The position numbers and the translations under genes were made by a program. From contig JASFYT010000041.1 in assembly GCA_045047085.1 (NCBI GenBank), positions 51,439 through 115,438 of the forward strand: a stretch of 64,000 nucleotides of DNA. Direction: 5' to 3'. Numbering within the stretch: position 1 is the stretch's first letter; every line of letters begins with the position of its first letter. The DNA is from GCA-2401155 sp045047085. GTDB lineage: Bacteria > Pseudomonadota > Alphaproteobacteria > Rhizobiales > Rhizobiaceae. Below the pieces are notes generated by a model. It saw nothing but the letters and a program-made list of their open reading frames with translations. It made no database searches and had not been told where the DNA came from. Of this stretch, positions 16,929 through 25,163 are shown piece by piece.

Positions 16929-18005
16929 ATGGCAAAGATAACTCTATCCGACCTTCGACACACCTATATGCCAAATCCGAAAAACTCGGACGAATGGGCC
17001 TTAAAGCAGCTCGATGTGGATTGGGAAGATGGTGGCGCATATGCTCTTTTGGGACCATCAGGCTGCGGTAAAACCACCCTGCTCAACATCATTTCGGGTC
17101 TGCTGACACCAAGCCACGGCAAGGTGTTATTTGATGGCAAGGATGTAACGGCTCTGCCACCGGATCGCCGACAAATCGCGCAAGTATTTCAGTTTCCCGT
17201 CGTCTACGACACCATGACCGTATTCGATAATCTGGCATTTCCCCTGCGAAATAGAGGTGTCCCTGAAGATGTGGTTGCAGAGCGAGTGAAATCCATCGCG
17301 GACATGACCGATCTCACCCCCATGTTGCAAAACCGTGCATCTGGACTAACCGCCGATGGCAAACAGAAAATCTCGCTGGGTCGCGGACTGGTACGAGAAG
17401 ACGTTAATGCGATACTATTCGATGAACCTTTGACGGTGATCGATCCGCATTTGAAATTTCAACTGCGCGCCAAGCTAAAAGAACTGCATCAACGCATCAA
17501 TAACACCATGATCTATGTTACTCACGATCAGACCGAAGCGCTAACATTTGCAGATCAGGTGGTGGTGATGAATATGGGCGAAGTGGTCCAGATTGGCACA
17601 CCAATCGAACTGTTTGAAAAACCAAAACACACTTTCGTCGGCCATTTCATAGGTTCACCCGGAATGAATGTTGTGCCATGCGAAATCGAAAACGGCATGG
17701 CGATGATTGGCGACAAAAAAATCAAAACCGTCAACCAAGTCAAAACCTCGACAGGCAAAACTGAAATTGGCATCCGCCCCGAATTCGTTACTTTCGCAGA
17801 CAAGGGCATTGCTTCCAAAGTTGTCAAAATAACAGATGCAGGACGCTTCGACATCGTCCAAACTGACTGCGAAGGACAGCGCGTCAATCTGATCGCCCAA
17901 AAGGGAACAGATATCCCATCAGAAAATGCCAAACTGGCATTTGATCCAGCCAACACCCGTATCTATGTAGATGGATGGCTCGGCGGCGAAGGACAACGCG
18001 CATGA
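16929..18005 (+). CDS. glpT: Glycerol ABC transporter ATPase GlpT
   Basis: A 358-residue ATPase, second of the pair. Walker A is GPSGCGKTT (42-50), the Q-loop is Gln88, Walker B is AILFDEP with Asp165 and Glu166, and the switch His199 is present (YVTHDQTEAL). The place of the LSGGQ signature reads LTADGKQK (about 140-147) and is not canonical. It complements GlpS, which has the good signature but lacks the histidine. It starts 18 bp after glpS and its stop overlaps the glpP start as ATGA. Confidence 0.92.
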   Translation: MAKITLSDLRHTYMPNPKNSDEWALKQLDVDWEDGGAYALLGPSGCGKTTLLNIISGLLTPSHGKVLFDGKDVTALPPDRRQIAQVFQFPVVYDTMTVFDNLAFPLRNRGVPEDVVAERVKSIADMTDLTPMLQNRASGLTADGKQKISLGRGLVREDVNAILFDEPLTVIDPHLKFQLRAKLKELHQRINNTMIYVTHDQTEALTFADQVVVMNMGEVVQIGTPIELFEKPKHTFVGHFIGSPGMNVVPCEIENGMAMIGDKKIKTVNQVKTSTGKTEIGIRPEFVTFADKGIASKVVKITDAGRFDIVQTDCEGQRVNLIAQKGTDIPSENAKLAFDPANTRIYVDGWLGGEGQRA

Positions 18006-18865
18006 ACAAGCCCGTAAACCAAAAAGCGTGGTTTTTCGTCCTGCCAGTGCTTGCTCTGGTGGCCTTCAACGCCATCGTTCCTTTGATGACCGTGGTCAAT
18101 TATTCTCTGCAGGAAACATTCGGTAGCAACGTCTTTTTCTGGTCGGGGCTGATGTGGTTCGAAGATTTGTTGCGCAGTCCAAGGTTTCAAGACTCCCTCG
18201 GCCGCCAGCTTTTTTTCACAGGCACCATATTGGCCATTGAAATCCCACTTGGCATCATCATCGCGCTTGCCATGCCACGCAAAGGTCCATGGGTTTCTGT
18301 CTGTCTGGTGTTAATGGCCCTCCCCTTGCTGATCCCGTGGAATGTGGTTGGTGCCATGTGGAACATTTTCGCTTTGCCGGAAATCGGCTTACTAGGCAAG
18401 ACACTTAACGCCATGGGATTTGACTATAACTACACCCGACAAAGCGGCAATGCATGGCTCACCTTGATCGCCATGGATGTATGGCATTGGACCTCGCTTG
18501 TTGTGCTGCTCTGCTATGCTGGTTTAGTCTCAATCCCTGATGCATATTATCAGGCAGCCCGCATCGACGGAGCCAAATCATGGGCGATATTCCGCTATAT
18601 CCAATTGCCTAAAATGAAGCGGGTGCTGACCATCGCCATACTTTTGCGCTTTATGGATTCATTCAATATCTATACCGAACCTTTGGTGCTCACCGGCGGC
18701 GGTCCAGGCAATTCAACCACGTTATTATCAATAGATCTTGCAAAAAAAGCACTGGGTGAATTCGATCTCGGCCCCGCTGCCGCAATGTCTCTGATTTATT
18801 TCCTGATCATCCTGCTCGTGAGTTGGATTTTCTACACCCTTATGATGCGAAACGAGGAGCAGTAA
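18002..18865 (+). CDS. glpP: Glycerol ABC transporter permease GlpP
   Basis: A 287-residue inner membrane permease, about six helices, with the binding-protein-dependent transport loop (YYQAARIDGAKSWAIFRYIQL) around residue 190. The start is ATG 18002, overlapping the glpT stop; an upstream in-frame ATG at 17975 lies inside glpT and has no support. It forms the membrane channel with GlpQ, whose gene starts two bases after its stop. Confidence 0.92.
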   Translation: MNKPVNQKAWFFVLPVLALVAFNAIVPLMTVVNYSLQETFGSNVFFWSGLMWFEDLLRSPRFQDSLGRQLFFTGTILAIEIPLGIIIALAMPRKGPWVSVCLVLMALPLLIPWNVVGAMWNIFALPEIGLLGKTLNAMGFDYNYTRQSGNAWLTLIAMDVWHWTSLVVLLCYAGLVSIPDAYYQAARIDGAKSWAIFRYIQLPKMKRVLTIAILLRFMDSFNIYTEPLVLTGGGPGNSTTLLSIDLAKKALGEFDLGPAAAMSLIYFLIILLVSWIFYTLMMRNEEQ

Positions 18866-18866
18866 G

Positions 18867-19667
18867 ATGAAACGTCTAGGCTGGCTTATCCCCGCGCTCT
18901 ATATATTCTTCCTGATGTTACCAATCTATTGGCTGGTGACAATGTCATTCAAAACAACCAATGAAATATTGGGATCATTCACCTTGTTTCCCCAAAGTTT
19001 CACCTTGGACAACTATGCCGTCATATTCACCGATCCGACCTGGTATTGGGGTTATTTCAATTCCATCATCTATGTTTCGCTCAACACCGTGATTTCGTTG
19101 ACAGTGGCTTTGCCCGCAGCTTATGCATTTTCGCGCTATCGCTTTCTGGGAGACAAACACCTATTTTTCTGGCTGTTAACCAACCGCATGGCTCCGGCAG
19201 CAGTGTTTGCCTTACCATTCTTCCAGCTTTATTCGTCGGTGGGACTGTTCGATACCCATATAGCGGTGGCGCTTGCCCACACCTTATTCAATGTGCCACT
19301 GGCCGTGTGGATTTTAGAAGGCTTCATGTCTGGTGTACCGCGTCAACTGGATGAAACAGCCTATGTGGATGGCTATTCATTCCCCAGATTTTTCGTCAAG
19401 ATTTTCATGCCGACAATTGCCGCAGGCATCGGCGTTTCAGCTTTCTTCTGCTTCATGTTCTCATGGGTGGAATTGTTATTGGCAAAAACTCTGACGGCTG
19501 TCTATGCCAAACCGATTGCTGCCATCATGACGCGCACCGCTTCAACCTCCGGCTACGAACTGGGATTGCTCGCGGCGGCCGGAACACTCACTATCATTCC
19601 AGGTGCAATCGTTATTTATTTCGTCAGAAACCATTTGGCCAAGGGCTTTGCCCTAGGCAGGGTTTAG
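18867..19667 (+). CDS. glpQ: Glycerol ABC transporter permease GlpQ
   Basis: A 266-residue permease of the MalG type with about six helices and the ATPase-contact loop LDETAYVDGYSFPRFFVKIFM around residues 160-180. It partners GlpP in the glycerol importer. The gene follows glpP at once and is followed after 9 bp by glpU, with AGGAG before the next ATG. The name follows the Rhizobium system and should not be confused with the glycerophosphodiester phosphodiesterase also called GlpQ in other bacteria. Confidence 0.9.
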   Translation: MKRLGWLIPALYIFFLMLPIYWLVTMSFKTTNEILGSFTLFPQSFTLDNYAVIFTDPTWYWGYFNSIIYVSLNTVISLTVALPAAYAFSRYRFLGDKHLFFWLLTNRMAPAAVFALPFFQLYSSVGLFDTHIAVALAHTLFNVPLAVWILEGFMSGVPRQLDETAYVDGYSFPRFFVKIFMPTIAAGIGVSAFFCFMFSWVELLLAKTLTAVYAKPIAAIMTRTASTSGYELGLLAAAGTLTIIPGAIVIYFVRNHLAKGFALGRV

Positions 19668-19676
19668 GAGAACGCC

Positions 19677-20000
19677 ATGGAAGACCCAATACTCTTCAGC
19701 TTCAAATGGTGGATTGAACCGCTAGGAACATGGATGGCATGGACGCGGATAACCATAGCATTCTTCATGTTCATCGCTTTCGCTATCGCCTGCATGGGCA
19801 TGTGGGAACGCGCTGTTCCCGGCGGCGCGCCACGGCGCGGTGTTTTCTCCATCGACACAACCAGAGGCGACCGGCTTTTCATCTCGTTACTCGGCAGCGC
19901 GTTCATCTGCATAGGTTGGCTATTTTTCTTCGGCGCGCCCCTTTGGGGGGCATTGATATTGATAGTCGCGTGGGCCGTATTTGTTTTCAAATACGTTTGA
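19677..20000 (+). CDS. glpU: Small membrane protein of the glycerol transporter (GlpU, DUF2160)
   Basis: A 107-residue protein with three predicted membrane segments (about 25-40, 65-82, 86-105) and a short Gly/Arg loop (VPGGAPRRGV). It is the DUF2160 protein that accompanies glycerol importers in rhizobia. Its role in transport is not settled; it may help assemble or tune the permease pair. It sits directly after glpQ and is the last gene of the operon, 69 bp ahead of the kinase gene. Confidence 0.87.
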   Translation: MEDPILFSFKWWIEPLGTWMAWTRITIAFFMFIAFAIACMGMWERAVPGGAPRRGVFSIDTTRGDRLFISLLGSAFICIGWLFFFGAPLWGALILIVAWAVFVFKYV

Positions 20001-20029
20001 AACTTGCACTTTTGGATTAGTCTTCGGAC

Positions 20030-20056
20030 CCTTTCAGCCAGATAATTACTGAAAGG
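20030..20056 (+). promoter_or_regulatory. Hairpin in the leader of the ribokinase-like gene
   Basis: CCTTTCAG (20030-20037) pairs with CTGAAAGG (20049-20056) over an 11-base loop. The second arm holds the only purine-rich stretch before the ATG at 20070, so folding might hide the ribosome site. It could also be an operator or a weak terminator for the glp operon; no T run follows. Confidence 0.3.
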
Positions 20057-20069
20057 CACTGTCAAAATA

Positions 20070-20993
20070 ATGATTTCCATCCTTGGTGTATTCAACGCAG
20101 ATTTGAAGTTTCTGGTAGAAAAATTCCCTAAACCAGGAGAAACCCTGCATGGCCTTTCATTCGAAGTACAACCCGGCGGAAAGGGTTTCAATCAGGCCGT
20201 GGCCGCCAGTCGAGCCATGCTATCCAGCAACGTAACAATGCTCACCCAACTGGGTGAAGACAGCTTCGCGCAAATGGCGAGAGACGTCATGCACAACGAG
20301 GGCATTGACGCATCCCATATACTCACAACAAATCAAATGCCAACCGGCACCGCCATGATCATGGTGGAAAAATCATCTGCAGAAAACATGATCGTCATAG
20401 CCCCCGGCGCTGCCTCTCTTTTGGACAAAAATGAGATCAACGGTTTTGCCAATGTAATTTCAAACACCTCCGTGTTCCTGACAAATTTGGAAGTGCCAAT
20501 GGAAGCAGCAATGCATGGCCTGAGATTAGCGAAGACAAACGGCGTCAAGACATTACTCGACCCAGCTCCCGCATGTGAACTACCCAACGAGATGTACAAT
20601 CATGTTGATTTCATTACCCCAAACGAGAGCGAAGCTAAAATGCTCGTGGGCTTTGATGTCAAAACATTGGACGATGCGGCACGAGCAGGAAGTATCCTTT
20701 GTGAGCGAGGAGTGGGCACATCCATTATCACTATGGGTAGTTTGGGCGTTGTCGCGGTAAGTGAGGGTAAAACAATCACCATTCCGTCGTTCGAAATTGA
20801 CAATGTTGTTGATACAACTGGCGCAGGTGACGCTTTCAATGGCTGTTTTGCAGCACTTACCTCAGAAGGCGCGGAGCTTGAACAAGCCCTTCGCTTTGCC
20901 TCTGCCGGGGCAACTTTATGCGTAGGAAAATACGGTGCTGCAAACGCCATGCCCAATCGAAAAGAAATCGAAACTTTCCTGCCAGACGCCTGA
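20070..20993 (+). CDS. rbsK: Ribokinase-like PfkB family sugar kinase
   Basis: A 307-residue kinase with both PfkB signatures: PGGKGFNQAVAASR (residues about 36-48) and DTTGAGDAFNGCFAAL (about 249-264), the latter holding the catalytic Asp in GAGD. It also has the ribokinase stretch PNESEA. Ribokinase phosphorylates D-ribose at O5. No ribose importer is close by; the gene follows the glycerol operon on the same strand and could be read through from it. Another pentose or nucleoside as substrate is possible, so the symbol is a best guess. Confidence 0.75.
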   Translation: MISILGVFNADLKFLVEKFPKPGETLHGLSFEVQPGGKGFNQAVAASRAMLSSNVTMLTQLGEDSFAQMARDVMHNEGIDASHILTTNQMPTGTAMIMVEKSSAENMIVIAPGAASLLDKNEINGFANVISNTSVFLTNLEVPMEAAMHGLRLAKTNGVKTLLDPAPACELPNEMYNHVDFITPNESEAKMLVGFDVKTLDDAARAGSILCERGVGTSIITMGSLGVVAVSEGKTITIPSFEIDNVVDTTGAGDAFNGCFAALTSEGAELEQALRFASAGATLCVGKYGAANAMPNRKEIETFLPDA

Positions 20994-21065
20994 ACAATCG
21001 GGAAACAATTCCAAAGCCCCCTTAAGAACGCTATCTATCTCAAAGACGAGTTTGGAGTTTCTCGT

Positions 21066-21836
21066 TTAAACCCAGCCGCCATCGACAATAAAGCTTTGAG
21101 CGCTTATCGACGTAGATGCGTCAGAAGCGAGAAACAGGGTGATCTGCGCAAGATCATCCGGCATAACTGATGTGGGCAGGCATTGGCTATTTTCAATCTG
21201 TTTAACTGCATCATCATCAACCCATAAGCGGATTTGCTTCTCGGTCATCACCCAGCCCGGCACCACCGTGTTGACCCGGATATGATCCTTGCCAAAATCC
21301 CGCGCCATACCACGCGTCAATCCGTGCGTACCGGCTTTACAGGCCTCGTAAACCATCAAAGACGGCACGGCCATCATCCAGCTAATTGATCCGTAATTGA
21401 TGATGGAACCACCACCAGCCTCCTTCATCATCGGCGCGACCGCTTGAGCGGCAAACATCGAATGTTTCAGATTAACAGCAATAATTTCGTCAAACCGTGC
21501 CGGGTCAACTTCATTAATCTCGTGCCGCATATCATTGGCCGCATTATTGACCAGCACCTTAATCGGACCAAAGGCATCCGCCGCACGACCGATTACCGCC
21601 TGATAGGTCGGAATATCGGTAATGTCACAAACTTCAAACCGAACTTTGCCGCCGTCTGCATTAAGTTCTGCTTCCAGTGCAGCACCAGCCTCCTTATTGA
21701 TATCAACAAATGCAGTGTGCGAGCCCTGAGCAGAAAAAGCGCGAACAAGTGCCTCGCCAATGCCGGTAGCACCACCGGATATGAATACACTATGCCCATT
21801 CAGACCAGGGTAGATTGCAGGTAGATTTTGATCCAT
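21066..21836 (-). CDS. SDR oxidoreductase resembling D-xylose 1-dehydrogenase (XylB of Caulobacter)
   Basis: A 256-residue short-chain dehydrogenase. The NAD site is SGGATGIGEAL (residues 15-25) and the active site is Ser in YGSISW with Tyr-x3-Lys in VYEACKAG. The N-terminal YPGLNGHSVFISGG, the NNAANDMRHEINEV stretch and the C-terminal VPGWVMTEKQ follow the Caulobacter XylB pattern closely. Such enzymes oxidise D-xylose or related aldoses to lactones with NAD+. No other xylose pathway gene lies in the window. It is convergent with the ribokinase-like gene. Confidence 0.75.
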   Translation of the reverse strand: MDQNLPAIYPGLNGHSVFISGGATGIGEALVRAFSAQGSHTAFVDINKEAGAALEAELNADGGKVRFEVCDITDIPTYQAVIGRAADAFGPIKVLVNNAANDMRHEINEVDPARFDEIIAVNLKHSMFAAQAVAPMMKEAGGGSIINYGSISWMMAVPSLMVYEACKAGTHGLTRGMARDFGKDHIRVNTVVPGWVMTEKQIRLWVDDDAVKQIENSQCLPTSVMPDDLAQITLFLASDASTSISAQSFIVDGGWV

Positions 21837-21988
21837 TAAGGCCTCGTCTGTTTTGATATATTATTGTGTAAATATACGGGAATGCCTTTAAAGAAAATAA
21901 GCTCACCCCTCTACAAACTTTATAGCACAAAGCCATATCGTTATAACGGATAATAATACAGGTGGGATTTAACAACGAGAACTTACAA

Positions 21989-22321
21989 TCAGGCAGCAGC
22001 GTCGGCACTAGCGCAATTTCGACACAAATGAGTATGTGGTAACAAGTCCAGCCGAGCATCCAGAATTTGCTCTTCGCATTTAATGCACCGACCATACGCA
22101 CCATTATCAATGCGTTCTAAAGCAGCGGTAATCATATCAATTTCATGCAAACCAGAATTTCCCATACTTTCCAGCACTTCGTCGCCCTCACGCTCGGCAG
22201 AACGATCTTCCCAATCCTGTGACATCGGTTTATCGAGTTCAACTTCGATACCGTTCAACCGGGCTTCAAGTTCACCCAAACGTTTGGTTAATTGTCTTTT
22301 TCGCTCACTAATTTTTGGCAT
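21989..22321 (-). CDS. DksA/TraR family zinc-finger protein
   Basis: A 110-residue protein with a basic helical start (PKISERKRQLTKRLGELEARL), a middle coiled-coil part and a C4 zinc finger at the end: GRCIKC and HLCRNC, 17 residues apart. DksA-type proteins reach into the RNA polymerase secondary channel and tune promoters with ppGpp. This one is short, with a coiled coil half the length of E. coli DksA, so it belongs to the short TraR/DksA group common in alphaproteobacteria. It stands alone, with 205 bp to the next gene. Confidence 0.8.
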   Translation of the reverse strand: MPKISERKRQLTKRLGELEARLNGIEVELDKPMSQDWEDRSAEREGDEVLESMGNSGLHEIDMITAALERIDNGAYGRCIKCEEQILDARLDLLPHTHLCRNCASADAAA

Positions 22322-22526
22322 TTTCTCTTACCTTCCCGATTGCATCAGTTGTGTAAAGCTAACGCGAACCACCAGTGTCAGCTTTGACGCAGGTCAAACG
22401 GCAAAACAGATCTTGGCTCAAAATTCTTGAATATTGTACCACAAATGCCCCAAACAGTAAAAACATGCCGAAAAACGGTGATATCCCGCTGTTTCAACTA
22501 CTTCGTCGTTATCAATAAACCTATGA

Positions 22527-24131
22527 CTATGAACGTTGGTTTCGGGCATTTTTCAATGCATCCGGCGTATCCACATCGAAGCTAGCAGCGCTGCCCAGTT
22601 CCACTTCAATCACCTTCTCCTGATTCTCGCCAATCAAATGGCGTGCGCCCACATCGCCACTGATTGCCCGCAGTGCCGGGAAAAAGGCTTTTGGCCAAAG
22701 GGTGGGATTACCACGCTTGCCATTGTGGGTTGCCATAATGATCGAACCGGGGCTGGATTTTTCGGCAGTGCTAATCAGTTGCCCAACCATTTCCGCATTA
22801 ATATCAGGCATATCACCAAGCAGAACAATTGCCTGATCTGCACTAGCTTCCACGGCAGAAATTCCGGTAGAAAGAGAGGTCGAAAGCCCCTCTTCATAGC
22901 TGGCATTATGGACAAAACGCAGTTTTAAATCCTCCAGCTCACCACTTACCAGATCAGCCTCGTGTCCCGTTACCACAACCACATCAAGCCCATGGTTTGC
23001 GTTCGCAGCTTCGGCCGCATAACGCACCAGCGCCTTACCTTCGAGGGTGGCGAGTAATTTATTTTCAACACCCATGCGTGAAGATTGCCCTGCCGCCAAT
23101 ATAATCGCTGCTGTTTTCAAAGAGGCCTCCGCAGGTTTTTCGCGTGGACGCGGGCGGGAACCAATTTCCATCAACAAACCACCAACACCAAGCCCCATAA
23201 TGTCAGTTTCACTAACCTTCAAGCCAGCGAGTGTGCGTTGCAAAATCCAGTCAAAACCATTCTCGGCCGGGCTTCGTGCGCATCCCGGTGCACCAATCAC
23301 AGGCATTCCGGCCAGATCGCCAAGCAATATCAAATTTCCCGGATCAACCGGCATGCCAAAGCGAATTATTTTACCACCCGCACCAACCAGCGCCTGGGGA
23401 ATCACATCGCCAATATCCGATATCGCCGAAGCGCCAAACAGAATAACAAAATCACACTCAGCAGAAATTTCTCCAATAGCAGTCTTAACCGCATCGATTT
23501 CGTGAGGCACCCTGATCTCACGGACGATCGTAGAACAACTAAGCAGCAAACGTTGTTCCAGCACGCGTATCGTCTTATCCATAACTGAAGCTTTGAGCGT
23601 GGGTAATTGGGTGCTTACAACGCCAATTTTTAAAGCTTGATAACGCAAAACCTTCACGCTTTTCATACCAAGTGCAGCCAAAGTCTGATCAAGTGCTGCA
23701 CCACTCACCCCATATGGAATGATCTTGATGGTAGCCACCATGCGCCCGGAATTCACCTCGGCATAATCGGCCAAAGTTGCAATAGTGATACCGGGATCAA
23801 TTTGATTTACCCGGTCAATGGCTGCTTTATCAACTCTCAACAGGCCGTTGTGTTCAGCAAAAATATTCACCCTGCCAGTGGATGCCGCATCCAGACGCAA
23901 ACCATCATTCAGCAACTTGCCTGCGAGTTTCGTGGCAGATTCATCCTCGTTAATCTCATCGCCGGTTAATTGTGCAACAACGATGGCATCAATTCCTGAT
24001 CGCACGAGCGTTTCAATATCAGCAGCGCAAAGCACGATACCCTTTTTCAAACGCGTACCATCTGCAAGCTTCAAACTATGAGCAAGGATCGCACCTTCAG
24101 CTTCACCAATGGGGACAGAACCAAACTTCAT
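22527..24131 (-). CDS. Molybdopterin-binding / nucleotidyltransferase fusion (MoeA-like + MobA/MocA-like)
   Basis: A 534-residue fusion. Residues 1 to about 330 form a MoCF-type molybdopterin-binding domain (GSVPIGEAEGAILAHSL at the start, FGASAISDIGDVIPQAL in the middle). Residues about 340-530 are a nucleotidyltransferase with IILAAGQSSRMG, NKLLATLEGKALV and the metal-site stretch VLLGDMPDI. The second part resembles MocA, which adds CMP to the molybdenum cofactor used by xanthine dehydrogenase-type enzymes. The ATG overlaps the stop of the XdhC C-terminal gene (ATGA). It is the last gene of the maturation operon. Confidence 0.85.
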   Translation of the reverse strand: MKFGSVPIGEAEGAILAHSLKLADGTRLKKGIVLCAADIETLVRSGIDAIVVAQLTGDEINEDESATKLAGKLLNDGLRLDAASTGRVNIFAEHNGLLRVDKAAIDRVNQIDPGITIATLADYAEVNSGRMVATIKIIPYGVSGAALDQTLAALGMKSVKVLRYQALKIGVVSTQLPTLKASVMDKTIRVLEQRLLLSCSTIVREIRVPHEIDAVKTAIGEISAECDFVILFGASAISDIGDVIPQALVGAGGKIIRFGMPVDPGNLILLGDLAGMPVIGAPGCARSPAENGFDWILQRTLAGLKVSETDIMGLGVGGLLMEIGSRPRPREKPAEASLKTAAIILAAGQSSRMGVENKLLATLEGKALVRYAAEAANANHGLDVVVVTGHEADLVSGELEDLKLRFVHNASYEEGLSTSLSTGISAVEASADQAIVLLGDMPDINAEMVGQLISTAEKSSPGSIIMATHNGKRGNPTLWPKAFFPALRAISGDVGARHLIGENQEKVIEVELGSAASFDVDTPDALKNARNQRS

Positions 24132-24820
24132 GAATCATTCATACCGCGCTTGCGGAATGTTTCAATGATTTCGGCCATCACCGCCACGGCAATTTCCGCT
24201 GGCGTGGCGGCTGCAATATTCAATCCAATCGGTGCATGAATTCGTTCCATTTGCACCTTGGAAATACCAGCTTGCATAAATCTTTCGCTACGCTTGGCAT
24301 GGGTCTTACGACTACCCAGCGCTCCCACATAAAAACACCCGGTTCGCAAAGCTTCCTGCAAGGGAAAATCATCAATCTTCGGATCATGTGTCAGGGCAGC
24401 AAGAGCTGTATAGGCGTCAAACGGCGCAGTCTTCAATATGTCCTCCGGCCAATCAGCATGTAGATCGACGCCAGAAAAACGCTCAGGCGTTGCAAATGCA
24501 GTTCGCGGATCAATCACCTTCACATCATAACCGGCCAGCGCTGCCATTTGTGTCAAAGCCTGCGAAATATGAACAGCACCAATCACAACCAAACGCGGTG
24601 ACGGCACATGCACGTTCAAAAACAATTCAACACCATCAACTTCAACCGTACCGGATTTACCTGAACGAAACCCCTTTTCAATGGCATCACCAAGATCGCC
24701 ATCAATCGCATCGCCCTCACATATCAAGCGCCCATCACCAGATGCCAGATCAGTCACAACCATCGCAGCCCGGCGGTTTTCCCGCTCGATGTTCAGCTTT
24801 CGAAGAACTTCAATATCCAT
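24128..24820 (-). CDS. XdhC/CoxF family protein, C-terminal Rossmann half
   Basis: A 230-residue protein whose C-terminal part carries the XdhC_C Rossmann fold (LVVIGAVHISQALTQMAALAGYDVKVIDPRTAFA and the later YVGALGSRKTHAKR). XdhC proteins bind molybdenum cofactor and hand it, after sulfuration, to xanthine dehydrogenase-type enzymes. The N-terminal XdhC domain is on a separate gene directly upstream, with the ATG sharing one base with its stop (TAATG). Two-gene forms like this are common in cox clusters (CoxI/CoxF). Confidence 0.87.
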   Translation of the reverse strand: MDIEVLRKLNIERENRRAAMVVTDLASGDGRLICEGDAIDGDLGDAIEKGFRSGKSGTVEVDGVELFLNVHVPSPRLVVIGAVHISQALTQMAALAGYDVKVIDPRTAFATPERFSGVDLHADWPEDILKTAPFDAYTALAALTHDPKIDDFPLQEALRTGCFYVGALGSRKTHAKRSERFMQAGISKVQMERIHAPIGLNIAAATPAEIAVAVMAEIIETFRKRGMNDS

Positions 24821-25152
24821 TAGTCAGCCCTCAACCGTTCCACATAGACACGAATTCGACCGCCACAGGAAAGGCCAACTTCCCATGCGGTTTCGTCGGC
24901 AACACCAAACTCCAACATGCGTATTTCACCGGTAGAAATAACATCCATTGCCTCAGCAACCACCGCCCCTTCAACACACCCACCGGATACAGAGCCTTCA
25001 AAATTACCATCACCGTCTATCACCAGATGAGCACCCACTGGACGCGGGGCCGAGCCCCATGTCTCAACTACCGTGGCAATGGCAACAGTTTTACCTTCAC
25101 CTATCCACTGTTCGGCAATGTTCAATTCGTCATTTTGAGTTGTCACTTGCAT
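24820..25152 (-). CDS. XdhC/CoxI family protein, N-terminal half
   Basis: A 110-residue protein that is only the XdhC_CoxI domain: VAIATVVETWGSAPRPVGAH, then GSVSGGCVEGAV (residues 53-64), and GLSCGGRIRVYVE at the end. The two cysteines are conserved in this family and are thought to bind the molybdenum cofactor or take part in its sulfuration. It pairs with the C-terminal half gene that overlaps its stop, and follows the CoxE gene by 11 bp. Confidence 0.87.
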   Translation of the reverse strand: MQVTTQNDELNIAEQWIGEGKTVAIATVVETWGSAPRPVGAHLVIDGDGNFEGSVSGGCVEGAVVAEAMDVISTGEIRMLEFGVADETAWEVGLSCGGRIRVYVERLRAD

Positions 25153-25163
25153 GTCATGCTCCT

